From Acinetobacter bereziniae LMG 1003 = CIP 70.12 (GTDB lineage: Bacteria > Pseudomonadota > Gammaproteobacteria > Pseudomonadales > Moraxellaceae): DNA of 64,000 nt. Position 1 is the first letter of the stretch; every line of letters starts with the position of its first letter. The DNA lies in assembly GCF_000368925.1 (NCBI RefSeq), contig NZ_KB849755.1, forward strand, positions 463,639-527,638, given 5' to 3'. The translations under genes were made by a program, and so were the position numbers. Shown here one piece after another: positions 22,841-30,780 of the stretch. The notes below the pieces were generated by a model. It was not told where the DNA came from and did not search any database. It was given only the letters and a program-made list of their open reading frames with translations.

Positions 22841-23091
22841 CTGATCAAAAAGTCAAAACATGCCCATTTTGCAAAGTGCATGAGGAAGATGTTGAGGGAT
22901 GTGTTTATCCATATTATGGATTAGCGCCTCATATTCACACTAAGCCAATTGGCGGTACCGAATTTTTAGATAAACCCTATCCATCTAATTTTAGTCCTGA
23001 TGGTGATGGTATGGGTGTTTACACTCACTGCCTTTATTGTGGTGGTGATGGAACTGTGGAAGGTGTGGTTTTAGAAAAGGAGGAAGGTTGA
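22837..23091 (+). CDS. Lar-like zinc-binding protein (84 aa)
   Basis: An 84-residue protein starting MTDQKVKTCPFCKVHEEDVE. CPFC near the start and CLYCGG near residue 70, with a GVYTHC segment, form the split zinc-finger pattern of Lar-type restriction alleviation proteins and related phage proteins. The ATG overlaps the previous stop (ATGA). Lar of the Rac prophage modulates type I restriction. That function here is only suggested by the Cys pattern; many Lar-like proteins are untested. Confidence 0.6.
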   Translation: MTDQKVKTCPFCKVHEEDVEGCVYPYYGLAPHIHTKPIGGTEFLDKPYPSNFSPDGDGMGVYTHCLYCGGDGTVEGVVLEKEEG

Positions 23092-23291
23092 TGGAAATTG
23101 ATCGTCGTGTCCGAGCGAAAGAATTTATGCAACTTCTTTCAATTAAAAAGGATGCATTTTATAATAAAGTGAAATTAGGTGAGATTGAACAACCAGTGCG
23201 AATCAATAAGAAAGATGTATTTTGGCATGAATCTTATGTGAAGCAGAAAGTTGAAGAACATAAGCCTGAAAAAGTTATAGCCTGCTCATAG
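23091..23291 (+). CDS. AlpA/excisionase-like DNA-binding protein
   Basis: A 66-residue protein starting MEIDRRVRAKEFMQLLSIKK. It has the AlpA/Xis winged-helix pattern: a helix (AKEFMQLL) and a turn-helix (SIKKDAFYNKVKLGEIEQPV), then a wing (RINKKDVFWHESYV). The ATG overlaps the previous stop and AGGAAGG precedes it. As the last gene before the presumed right attachment region, it is the likely excision factor. The integrase it should assist is not in the window. Confidence 0.75.
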   Translation: MEIDRRVRAKEFMQLLSIKKDAFYNKVKLGEIEQPVRINKKDVFWHESYVKQKVEEHKPEKVIACS

Positions 23292-23304
23292 CAGGCTTTA
23301 TTTT
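23279..23304 (+). terminator. Terminator at the end of the rightward operon
   Basis: A 7-bp stem AGCCTGC / GCAGGCT (23279-23285 and 23291-23297) with loop TCATA, followed by TTATTTT. The stop codon of the excisionase-like gene lies in the stem. It marks the right end of prophage transcription. Confidence 0.8.
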
Positions 23305-23829
23305 AAGTATTGATTTTTTAAAAACGGGTAACATAACGGGTAATTAATCATTGTATTTAAATTATAATTATAAAAAACAAATACTTAAATTAATAATATG
23401 TATTTGCAATTAAAATATTCACTCAAAAACTTCTCTTAATAACAGTATGAATTCATGATTTCTTTATCTAACAATGTATCAATTTATTTTAAAACATACA
23501 CTGAATTGTATAACACTCAATGCTTATGACTTAAAGTCTCCATTCCTACAAATCTGTTGTTAAAAAGAAATCCTTCTTGAAATTATAGACCAAGTCATTT
23601 AACGCGCTCACTTAGAGCAATTAATTTCTCAATCAGGTCATTTTAAAAATATCAAGTCTCGGCACATTCAGGTCATCAACTTATTCATATATCTTCTAAA
23701 GGTTATCTTGATACCCGTTAATCAATTACCACCCAATTTCACATAAATTATGTCATGACTGTTGAGTAATTTAATACAAATTTATTCAGCAATTATATAT
23801 AGTTACTCACTCAACTTTAAATTAAATTT
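23305..23829. other. Gene-free stretch, probable right prophage attachment region
   Basis: About 525 bp of AT-rich DNA with no credible ORF or tRNA. TAACGGGTAA-like words occur as direct repeats at about 23324-23331 and 23336-23343, and inverted at 23712-23720. They could be integrase or excisionase arm sites around attR. The exact core cannot be defined because the left end of the prophage is outside the window. Confidence 0.4.
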
Positions 23830-23841
23830 GTGACTAAAAAG

Positions 23842-24207
23842 ATGATTACACGTTCTCTTACTCGTACAGTTTCTATTGCATTCATCACACTTTGCACACA
23901 CACTGCATTTGCAGAAGGCTTAACCACTCAAGAGGCTGATCTCTTAGCCAAAGAAGATATTGCAGCTACACAGGTACTTGCTGAAGTCTGCCCGTCACTG
24001 ATTGGAAATAATGCTACATTCCAAAGTAAGATTGATACATTAACTCAAACTTTATTGAAAGATTTATCTAAGACAACGACTTTAGACCAACTTAAACTAG
24101 ATCCTGAATATCAATCGGTTTTTAAAGAAGCACAAGCAAATGCCAAAGAAGTAGACCAAGCCGAACACAAAGCTGTCTGTAATGATGTACTTGAACTCAA
24201 GCACTAA
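23842..24207 (+). CDS. Secreted Moraxellaceae protein, MCR_0457-like (121 aa)
   Basis: A 121-residue protein with a signal peptide (MITRSLTRTVSIAFITLCTH ending TAFA). The mature part is helical, with two conserved Cys (EVCPSLIG and AVCNDVL) likely to form one disulfide. It resembles a family of short periplasmic Moraxellaceae proteins of unknown function, and is a paralog of the next gene. A GTG 12 bases upstream is an alternative start; no clear ribosome site is seen for either. It is the first host gene beyond the prophage. Confidence 0.7.
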   Translation: MITRSLTRTVSIAFITLCTHTAFAEGLTTQEADLLAKEDIAATQVLAEVCPSLIGNNATFQSKIDTLTQTLLKDLSKTTTLDQLKLDPEYQSVFKEAQANAKEVDQAEHKAVCNDVLELKH

Positions 24208-24381
24208 AAATAAAAATGAGGATAAGAGATGTTAAAAGCATTTTTTTAACATCTTTTTAAAATACTCTTTTGCGAAAAATTCAAATAAATCTACAACATC
24301 AATACATTTTATCTATATTTTTGACTGTTTTTACGTTTACTCTATGCCTCTTGTTAAGAGAAATAATTGATTAGGTCCATC

Positions 24382-24777
24382 ATGCGTATGACTTTAAAAA
24401 TGCTTACATTAAGCCTTGTTTCAGCCAGTGGTTTATTTATGACTCATGCTTTTGCAGCATCTAAAGACGCAGCTTCGCATGAACAGAATATTGAAGTCAC
24501 ACAACAACAAGTCTCTAAAGAAGAACTTGCCGCAATTTATGTACTTTCTGATATTTGCCCGAGCTTGATTAAAACTGATGCTGCATTTGATAAAGGTTTC
24601 AATCACTTATTGAAAGATTACATGCCAAATGACAAGAACCCGAAAGAAGCTTTAAAAACTTTAGCCAAACAAAAGGATTTTCAACGTGCTTTGAAAGAAG
24701 CCAAAGCTGATGCCAAGAAAGCTGGAGATACTGAAAATACTGCGATTTGTAACGACATTAGTCGCTATGGTGCATAA
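24382..24777 (+). CDS. Secreted Moraxellaceae protein, MCR_0457-like (131 aa)
   Basis: A 131-residue protein: signal peptide MRMTLKMLTLSLVSASGLF ending THAFA, then a helical domain with two Cys (DICPSLIK and AICNDIS). It shares with the previous gene the pattern CPSLI ... LLKD ... F-x-x-A-x-x-E-A-x-A-x-A-K ... ICND. The two are tandem duplicates 174 bp apart. The mature protein is rich in Lys and Ala. Periplasmic location is predicted; biochemical role unknown. A terminator follows at 24831-24859. Confidence 0.7.
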   Translation: MRMTLKMLTLSLVSASGLFMTHAFAASKDAASHEQNIEVTQQQVSKEELAAIYVLSDICPSLIKTDAAFDKGFNHLLKDYMPNDKNPKEALKTLAKQKDFQRALKEAKADAKKAGDTENTAICNDISRYGA

Positions 24778-24830
24778 TCGTGGTGCAATTTATTAGACAA
24801 ATAATGAAATAGTTACAATAAGTAAGAAAT

Positions 24831-24859
24831 AAGCCGACTTTCTGTATAGAAGTCGGCTT
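24831..24859 (+). terminator. Terminator between the secreted protein gene and dacC
   Basis: Perfect 10-bp stem AAGCCGACTT / AAGTCGGCTT (24831-24840 and 24850-24859), nine-base loop, followed by TGCTTTG. The T-run is poor on the plus strand, but the stem is strong. Confidence 0.7.
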
Positions 24860-24917
24860 TGCTTTGTCCTAAAATGCTAGCCTGTTTGTGCTCATATAAC
24901 GATTGGAACGACCTAGA

Positions 24918-26066
24918 ATGACCCCAAAAAGCGCCATTGCTGCATTATTACTTTTACCTTCATTTTCTTATGCAGCAACCGTCTTAACAACTCCGCCAGA
25001 ATTAAATAATAAATCTTACGTCTTAATGGACTATGAGACAGGTCAAATTCTTGCTTCGAAGAATGAAAATGAAAAACTAGCACCTGCTTCGATGACCAAA
25101 ATGATGACCAGTTACATCATTGAGCAAAAACTCCTCAAAGGTGAACTGACTGAAAATGAAAAAGTTCGCATGAATGAGTCAGCTTGGTGTCGAGGAAGTA
25201 GCACTGAATCTTGTATGTATGTTCCGCTCAATGGTACTGCAACAGTTTTAGAAATGTTACGCGGTATTATTATCCAATCGGGTAATGATGCTTCCAAAGC
25301 GATGGCTGAACACATTTCTGGCAATGAAGGTTCATTTGCTTATGTCATGAATCAAGAAGCTAAACGTGTCGGCATGACCAATACTCACTTCATCAATGCA
25401 ACAGGTATGCCTGCTGACGGTCATTACTCCACTGCAAAAGATATGGCTGTTTTAGCCAAACATATCATTCATGACAGCTCAAAATACTACCCAATTTATT
25501 CTGAAAAAGAATTTACCTTTAATGGTATCAAACAAGGTAACCGCAATGCCTTACTTTATACCGACCCAAGTGTGGATGGTTTAAAAACAGGTCACACCAA
25601 TGAAGCTGGTTTCTGTTTAACCACTTCTTCTAAACGTGGTCCAATGCGTTTGATTTCTGTGATTTTTGGTGCACCATCAATGAATGAGCGTGCCAATCAA
25701 ACACGCTCACTGCTTTCTTGGGGATATTCAAACTTTGAAACTGTGAGTGTTCATCCTGCAAATCAAGTTCTTGCTAAAGCTAAAGTTTATTTTGGTAAAG
25801 AAAATGATGTTCAAATTGGTTTAGCTGAAAACTTCAATGTGACTATGCCAAAAGGTCAGGCGAATGCGATCAAAACTCAAATCACTGTCCAACCGAACTT
25901 AAATGCACCTTTAAAACAAGGTCAGGTTGTCGGAAAACTAACAGCGACTTTAGATGGTAAAGTTATTGCAGATAAGCCTTTAGTGGCATTAAAAGCAGTG
26001 GAAGAAGCAGGTTTCTTCTCTCGATTGATTGATCACATCAAAATGTTCTTTAGCAACTTATTTTAA
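24918..26066 (+). CDS. dacC: D-alanyl-D-alanine carboxypeptidase, PBP5/6 type
   Basis: A 382-residue protein with signal peptide MTPKSAIAALLLLPSFSYA. All three penicillin-binding motifs are present: Ser58-Met-Thr-Lys61, Ser121-Gly-Asn123 and Lys-Thr-Gly in VDGLKTGHTNEAG. A C-terminal beta domain and a final amphipathic helix (FFSRLIDHIKMFFSNLF) give membrane attachment, as in PBP5 and PBP6. It removes the terminal D-Ala of peptidoglycan pentapeptides in the periplasm. The ATG at 24918 is chosen over an in-frame TTG 15 bases upstream because it begins the signal peptide. A terminator follows. Confidence 0.92.
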   Translation: MTPKSAIAALLLLPSFSYAATVLTTPPELNNKSYVLMDYETGQILASKNENEKLAPASMTKMMTSYIIEQKLLKGELTENEKVRMNESAWCRGSSTESCMYVPLNGTATVLEMLRGIIIQSGNDASKAMAEHISGNEGSFAYVMNQEAKRVGMTNTHFINATGMPADGHYSTAKDMAVLAKHIIHDSSKYYPIYSEKEFTFNGIKQGNRNALLYTDPSVDGLKTGHTNEAGFCLTTSSKRGPMRLISVIFGAPSMNERANQTRSLLSWGYSNFETVSVHPANQVLAKAKVYFGKENDVQIGLAENFNVTMPKGQANAIKTQITVQPNLNAPLKQGQVVGKLTATLDGKVIADKPLVALKAVEEAGFFSRLIDHIKMFFSNLF

Positions 26067-26113
26067 TTTATTTGTGAAAGTCTAATTCAACTTTACTGAT
26101 TAGACTAAAGCAC

Positions 26114-26142
26114 AGGCATCCTGATCGAAGATTAGGATGCCT
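26114..26142 (+). terminator. Terminator after dacC
   Basis: Nine-base stem AGGCATCCT / AGGATGCCT (26114-26122 and 26134-26142), then TTTTTA. It separates dacC from the carbonic anhydrase gene. Confidence 0.85.
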
Positions 26143-26200
26143 TTTTATTTTATACTGTGATGACGGTTTTTAAGTTTTAAGCTTTGATAAGGACGCCAAC

Positions 26201-26749
26201 ATGAAAAAGAATATCCGTACGTATTTACAACATCATCCTAAAATTGACTCGACCTGCTACATTGATGATTTATCTGTGATAATCGGTGAAGTCAGTTTAG
26301 CTGAAAATGTTTCGGTATGGCCTTTTGCTGTAATTCGTGGTGATGTTAATCACATTAAAATTGGTCGAAATTCCAATGTGCAAGACCATTGCATGCTACA
26401 CGTCAGCCATAAAAATGATGCAAAACCTAATGGTTCACCATTGATCATTGGTGAAGATGTCACTATTGGACATCATGTAACCTTACATGGCTGCCAAATA
26501 GGCAATCGAGTTCTCGTTGGAATCAACAGTATTGTGCTGGATGATGTGATCATCGAAGATGACGTAATGATTGGTGCAGGCTCATTGGTTCCACCACGTA
26601 AACGCTTAGAAAGCGGCTATTTATATGTAGGCAGTCCTGTACAAAAAGTGCGCCCATTAACAGACAAAGAAAAAGAATTTTTACCTTATTCTGCAAGGCA
26701 TTATGTGAAAGTAGCGAACAATTATATTGATGAATTGAATCAAAACTAA
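26201..26749 (+). CDS. Gamma-carbonic anhydrase family protein
   Basis: A 182-residue left-handed beta-helix protein (hexapeptide repeats such as VIIGEV, IKIGRN, VTIGHH, VLVGIN, VMIGAG). The three zinc His are visible: His67 in DHCMLH, His91 in TIGHH and His96 in TLHGC. The family (YrdA/PaaY-like) forms trimers with metal at subunit interfaces and hydrates CO2 or acts as a thioesterase; the physiological reaction of this branch is uncertain. AAGGACGCC precedes the ATG. Cytosolic. Confidence 0.88.
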   Translation: MKKNIRTYLQHHPKIDSTCYIDDLSVIIGEVSLAENVSVWPFAVIRGDVNHIKIGRNSNVQDHCMLHVSHKNDAKPNGSPLIIGEDVTIGHHVTLHGCQIGNRVLVGINSIVLDDVIIEDDVMIGAGSLVPPRKRLESGYLYVGSPVQKVRPLTDKEKEFLPYSARHYVKVANNYIDELNQN

Positions 26750-27519
26750 ACCAAGCCCCATGCTTTATTAAAAGATTTATATTTTTAATAAAGCAAAATT
26801 TGAAATTTAATTGAGTGAGTATGATTGCTCTAGGCGTCTATTTAAAAGATCTCAAAATGAAAATAATATTCACAGCTAGATGGGTTATCACAATGATCAC
26901 AGCAATGTTAAGTTGAGTATAAATAAGTTCTATTTTCTAAATGCTCTTTTAAGTTCCTGAAAACACTTGGCTAAAGTGCCCATCAATGACCTCTATTGCT
27001 GGACAAAAATCGCTTAGACACCGAGAACTAAAAATGAGAGAGATAGAAATCTTATTCGAAATAAGATCATACTATTCATCTGTGACTTCAATTTGTTCAA
27101 GATTTAAATCATCCCAAATCTGATGTTCAGATAAATAAATCCCAGCATCTTTAAAAAAATCATCCATATCCCTTAAAGCGCTTTGTTTTAAGCTAAGTTG
27201 ATTCTCTAAAAAGCCAATCATAGCTTGTGTTTGTATGTGTAAAATACCTTATTTTTGCCCTAACTATAAGCTCTACTTGCGCTGAAAATACTCGCTTTCC
27301 AATCCACCAAGCCAATACGTTAGATATTTCATTTTTCCAAAAACTGGAAATTCTTGTATATTTGTATGTGAAAAAATCGAAACTCATTTATAACCACATA
27401 ATTTTCAATATTATTTTTAACGTGACACGTCGAGGAAATTTCCAAATATCCAGATAAATGGGTTTTAATTTCAGCTAAATCAAGTGAAATTAAAACCCAA
27501 TTTGATCAATATAAAGTGC
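26750..27519. other. Gene-poor AT-rich stretch with possible remnants
   Basis: No convincing gene of normal length lies in these 770 bp. One 49-codon ORF (27072-27221, minus) is listed separately. The other short ORFs on both strands lack ribosome sites and recognisable composition. No repeat pair, tRNA or strong hairpin was seen. The region looks like decayed or regulatory DNA between two operons. Confidence 0.45.
27072..27221 (-). CDS. Possible small ORF (49 aa)
   Basis: The ORF encodes MIGFLENQLSLKQSALRDMD followed by an acidic, helical tail ending LEQIEVTDE. The composition is protein-like, with codons similar to host genes, but no Shine-Dalgarno precedes the ATG and the frame is closed 27 bases upstream. 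It could be a remnant of a longer gene. No family is recognised. Confidence 0.3.
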   Translation of the reverse strand: MIGFLENQLSLKQSALRDMDDFFKDAGIYLSEHQIWDDLNLEQIEVTDE

Positions 27520-28002
27520 TTATTCATTCACTTTATAGTATTTACTTAACTCTTCAAACACAGGCGCTTTCACATTATCTTTCACGATATAACGTTTAAT
27601 TACACCCTGATCTGTATGAATTTCCATAAAGACATTTTCTGAGCCTCTGAAATCAACCATCATATTCACAGGAACTAAAACACTGTTACGTGAACGATTG
27701 GCTTTAAATGCAAAATCAATTTCAGTAGGTCCAATCACATTGAATGAATGACTTTTCACCCCATCACTAAATACAACTTTTTCAATATTATATTTGGTGT
27801 ATGCGCTGTTTAAACTCAGTTTAACTTTTAGAATGTCTTTATGTGCTTCGTTCCATGCCACTGTCACAATCGGGCAAATTTCACTTGGCTGACAGATTAA
27901 TAAGCCTTGAGTACCCACATTTGAATTCGCATTATTAGGATTTGAAGCACATCCTGCGATAAGCAATGCACTTAAAGGAATGTACCAAAGTTTCTTCATC
28001 AT
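27520..28002 (-). CDS. Lipoprotein encoded with a penicillin-V-acylase-like enzyme
   Basis: A 160-residue lipoprotein: MMKKLWYIPLSALLIAGC with the lipobox Cys at 18 and Ala-Ser following, so an outer-membrane destination is likely. The mature part is beta-rich (ILKVKLSLNSAYTKYNIEKV). Two Cys (LLICQPSEICPIV) could form a disulfide. It is the third gene of an operon after an outer-membrane protein and an Ntn hydrolase, 12 bp after the latter. It may assist that enzyme or its export; the family is unknown to me. Confidence 0.75.
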   Translation of the reverse strand: MMKKLWYIPLSALLIAGCASNPNNANSNVGTQGLLICQPSEICPIVTVAWNEAHKDILKVKLSLNSAYTKYNIEKVVFSDGVKSHSFNVIGPTEIDFAFKANRSRNSVLVPVNMMVDFRGSENVFMEIHTDQGVIKRYIVKDNVKAPVFEELSKYYKVNE

Positions 28003-28014
28003 GTTTTTTATATC

Positions 28015-29061
28015 CTATTGGATGCCCAGAAATTGGAATGGTTGAGCGACCTTAAAAGAAGAATTAGCCTTACCTGCATACACTTTCGCTTGGTCAGCAC
28101 CCAACTCAAGCTTTCTGGTTTGACCATCTTTAAAATCAATCTCCTTTAAGTCTACCCAAAAAACATTAGGTGATACAGCAGATTCAAAGAAATATAGTCC
28201 TCGTTTATGATCTACAACGGTTCGCCAGCGTGTAGAAGAAATATTCGGCTCCTCTTCAGTATTGAGTCCAAAAGGAACTGAGGTATTACGTATCACACTA
28301 AATACGCTGGCTAATGAATGTTCCGGAGAGGCATTTTTAGGAATGGCATTGATATAAAACGATGCTCTTGCAAATCGATCTGCAGCACGATTTGTCCCTG
28401 GTAACATCGTGGTTCCACCAATCTGTTTCCAGTAAGTATTCAATGCAAGCTGTTGATCAAAGGTAGGAGAGTTCGTCATGACTTGATATTGACGATTATG
28501 ATGAATGACTTGCTTACCGCCAATATATTCTATAATGGCACTGTCACCAGTCGAATCAGAAATAGATAAATGTAGCGTTGCTAAACGTTTCTCTCCTGGC
28601 ACTTGATCTGTGACAATCATGAATGGCTCTTTTTCTAAGGCTTGTATCGCTTCATTAACTGTTGCGTAGTTATCCAATACATACTGCGCCCATAGTGAAA
28701 TACTGAGCGGTGGTTTTTTATTGTTTTTTACATCTGGATATTCCGACTCCACCAACCACAGCAAATTTGCTACTAACCCTTTTTCATTGACGCCATCAGT
28801 TGTAGAAATATCATACCCAGTAGCCACAACACTGCCATATTTCGATGTCCACTGAATTGACTTTGGTCCAGCCATTCCAGTGCGTTTAACATTATTCGGT
28901 AAAATCCATAGATTTGTTCCAACATCGCTTTTCCAATCCATCGAACGTGCTGTCATCACATCATTATTGCCAAGATACACAACACGAGTACATGCAGTTG
29001 CCACCTCAGCAGCGACCAAAAGCCCTGCTGCAAACAACACTTTTTTTATTGCCTTATTCAT
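28015..29061 (-). CDS. Linear amide C-N hydrolase (choloylglycine hydrolase / penicillin V acylase family)
   Basis: A 348-residue protein with signal peptide ending ATA before Cys24 (ATACTRVVYLG). In this Ntn-hydrolase family the Cys exposed after processing is the nucleophile. Other family positions are visible: ARSMDWKSDVGTNLW, VNEKGLVANLLWLVESEYPD and NSPTFDQQL. Members cleave linear amides: bile salts, penicillin V, or acyl-homoserine lactones. The signal peptide and Gram-negative host suggest a periplasmic enzyme. The substrate cannot be fixed; lactone or amide signal hydrolysis is a reasonable guess for this clade. Confidence 0.88.
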   Translation of the reverse strand: MNKAIKKVLFAAGLLVAAEVATACTRVVYLGNNDVMTARSMDWKSDVGTNLWILPNNVKRTGMAGPKSIQWTSKYGSVVATGYDISTTDGVNEKGLVANLLWLVESEYPDVKNNKKPPLSISLWAQYVLDNYATVNEAIQALEKEPFMIVTDQVPGEKRLATLHLSISDSTGDSAIIEYIGGKQVIHHNRQYQVMTNSPTFDQQLALNTYWKQIGGTTMLPGTNRAADRFARASFYINAIPKNASPEHSLASVFSVIRNTSVPFGLNTEEEPNISSTRWRTVVDHKRGLYFFESAVSPNVFWVDLKEIDFKDGQTRKLELGADQAKVYAGKANSSFKVAQPFQFLGIQ

Positions 29062-29073
29062 GATTAAACCCTC

Positions 29074-29832
29074 TTAGAAAATTGGTAGATTGATCCCTAT
29101 CACAGGACCTTGCTGACGAACATCCCAGTGAAAATTATTCGATTTATGATCTTGTTCAAAGTAACGATAGCCTGCGCGTAAATTGAAATTTCGATGAAAA
29201 ACAGGAATCCGATAACCTAGATATGCATGTGCAACAGTGGTGTTTTCAGTGCCAACTGTGAATTCTGCTGCTAAATTCCAAGGCGAGTCGAAATTGTATT
29301 TAAATCGTGATCCCCAAAAAAACTCTGTCCACTTTGCATCTGCTGCCAGTGTTTGATTAAACGCTCCAAGTGTTGCTTCTGCCTGAGTTCGATGTAAACC
29401 AAGTGTAGGTTCTACAATAAACTTTGCCTGTTGATGCGATGTTGTTTCGGTTGAGACATAGGCTTGATAATACACCCCGTAACTACTTTGATTGAGCTTA
29501 GTGCTCAATGCGATGGGGATATTGATTGCGCTTTTTTCCTGAGATGTTTTGACATACTGGTGATCTGCATAAAGCCCCCAGTTGCCTTTACTCAAATCCA
29601 CATGCCCCATAAAGGATTGATCAAGCGCCTTGACTGTTTCTTTAAATGGCTGATCGATATCGTATTTTATTTTACCTTTTTGGATATTCCCATCCACATC
29701 TGCAGCAAATACATAGAGATTAAGATTAAATTTTACAGGTCCTTGAAATGTATCTGAGAAAGTGTCAGCCAGTGTTGCTTGATTTAAAAGCAAACCGATC
29801 AGAAAAAATAAGTATTTGTTTGTTTTCATCAA
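29074..29832 (-). CDS. Outer-membrane beta-barrel protein
   Basis: A 252-residue protein with signal peptide MKTNKYLFFLIGLLLNQATLA. The mature part is alternating polar/aromatic strands (SSYGVYYQAYVSTET, FFWGSRFKYNF, AYLGYRIPVFHRNFNLRAGY) ending in Phe (GINLPIF), as needed for assembly by BAM. It is the first gene of an operon with the amidase and lipoprotein. It could be a porin-like channel delivering the amidase's substrate. Family not recognised beyond the barrel. Confidence 0.75.
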   Translation of the reverse strand: MMKTNKYLFFLIGLLLNQATLADTFSDTFQGPVKFNLNLYVFAADVDGNIQKGKIKYDIDQPFKETVKALDQSFMGHVDLSKGNWGLYADHQYVKTSQEKSAINIPIALSTKLNQSSYGVYYQAYVSTETTSHQQAKFIVEPTLGLHRTQAEATLGAFNQTLAADAKWTEFFWGSRFKYNFDSPWNLAAEFTVGTENTTVAHAYLGYRIPVFHRNFNLRAGYRYFEQDHKSNNFHWDVRQQGPVIGINLPIF

Positions 29833-30294
29833 TACCCTCTTTATAGATATTTTTTATCATGTGTTTTAATAAGCATTGCGCTTAAATATGAACCTTAATC
29901 ACATAAAAAATCAAGGGAATTAAGTATTAAAAATAAATAATCGAATAAAATTTAGTTTATTTCCACTGATAATATTTTAAAATAAAAATATAAATTAATA
30001 ACTTACAATAAAAAGGTCATGAAAAATATTTTTACCAACTATAAACCCCTAAAAATAAAATAACTTTTTAATTAATTTTTACAGTGAATTTATTAAATTA
30101 AACAATACTCTTGATGACATTCAATGTTCAGCTCATCTCGGTGCTTATATTGAAATAAGTCATACATTACCAATCAATAAATTCGTCCAATTGGAGTGAT
30201 ATACTTTATCCCATTGCTCAAAGAAAAAGCCTTGAACATAGCCACCAAGCTGAAAATTTTGTAGAATAATGCTTTATCTCCCATGGTGCTGATT
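29833..30294. other. AT-rich divergent intergenic region
   Basis: About 460 bp between the outer-membrane protein gene (minus) and nudJ (plus). It is extremely AT-rich at 29880-30110 and must carry the promoters of both transcription units. I see no ORF, strong palindrome or RNA gene. Confidence 0.5.
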
Positions 30295-30780
30295 ATGAGC
30301 TCTTGGTCTCCACATGTAACTGTCGCAACTGTTGTTGAAAAAGATGGAAAATTCCTGTTTGTAGAAGAACATACAGAAGGTGTTAGTCATACTGTTTTTA
30401 ACCAGCCTGCTGGGCATGTAGAGCGCGATGAAACCATTATTCAAGCTGCTATACGTGAAACAATGGAAGAAACAGGATATGCGATTGAAGTTGATTCTCT
30501 AGTTGGCATCTATACCTACACTCCACCCATGTTTCCAGATCGTACTTATTTTAGATTCTGCTTCTTAGCCCATATCACAGAATACTTCCCTGATGCTCAA
30601 CTTGATACTGGAATTATTGGTCCGCAATGGATGAGCCTTGAAGAATTACTTGATTCTGCACGTGCCAGAAGCCCTCTTGTGATTAAAGCTGTACAAGACG
30701 CATTATCTGGGCAAAAATACCCACTTTCGCTCATCTATGAGCACCAAAACTCTCCTTTAATTTCAAACTTGGATGCCTAA
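30295..30780 (+). CDS. nudJ: NUDIX hydrolase, NudJ-like
   Basis: A 161-residue protein starting MSSWSPHVTVATVVEKDGKF. The Nudix box runs from residue 40 to 62: GHVERDETIIQAAIRETMEE followed by TG, matching G-x5-E-x7-R-E-U-x-E-E-x-G-U. NudJ is a nucleoside triphosphatase that also acts on thiamine pyrophosphate precursors. The start at 30295 is chosen by similarity to NudJ; an ATG 12 bases earlier is possible. It overlaps mnmA by 8 bp, a linkage also known in other gammaproteobacteria. Confidence 0.88.
   Translation: MSSWSPHVTVATVVEKDGKFLFVEEHTEGVSHTVFNQPAGHVERDETIIQAAIRETMEETGYAIEVDSLVGIYTYTPPMFPDRTYFRFCFLAHITEYFPDAQLDTGIIGPQWMSLEELLDSARARSPLVIKAVQDALSGQKYPLSLIYEHQNSPLISNLDA

Noticed and set aside
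23305..23829. tRNA gene as the prophage attachment site
   Set aside because: No T-loop signature or acceptor stem could be found on either strand in this stretch.
27227..27457. 76-codon plus-strand ORF
   Set aside because: No ribosome site, low-complexity hydrophobic composition and no fit with the neighbouring operons; probably random in AT-rich DNA.
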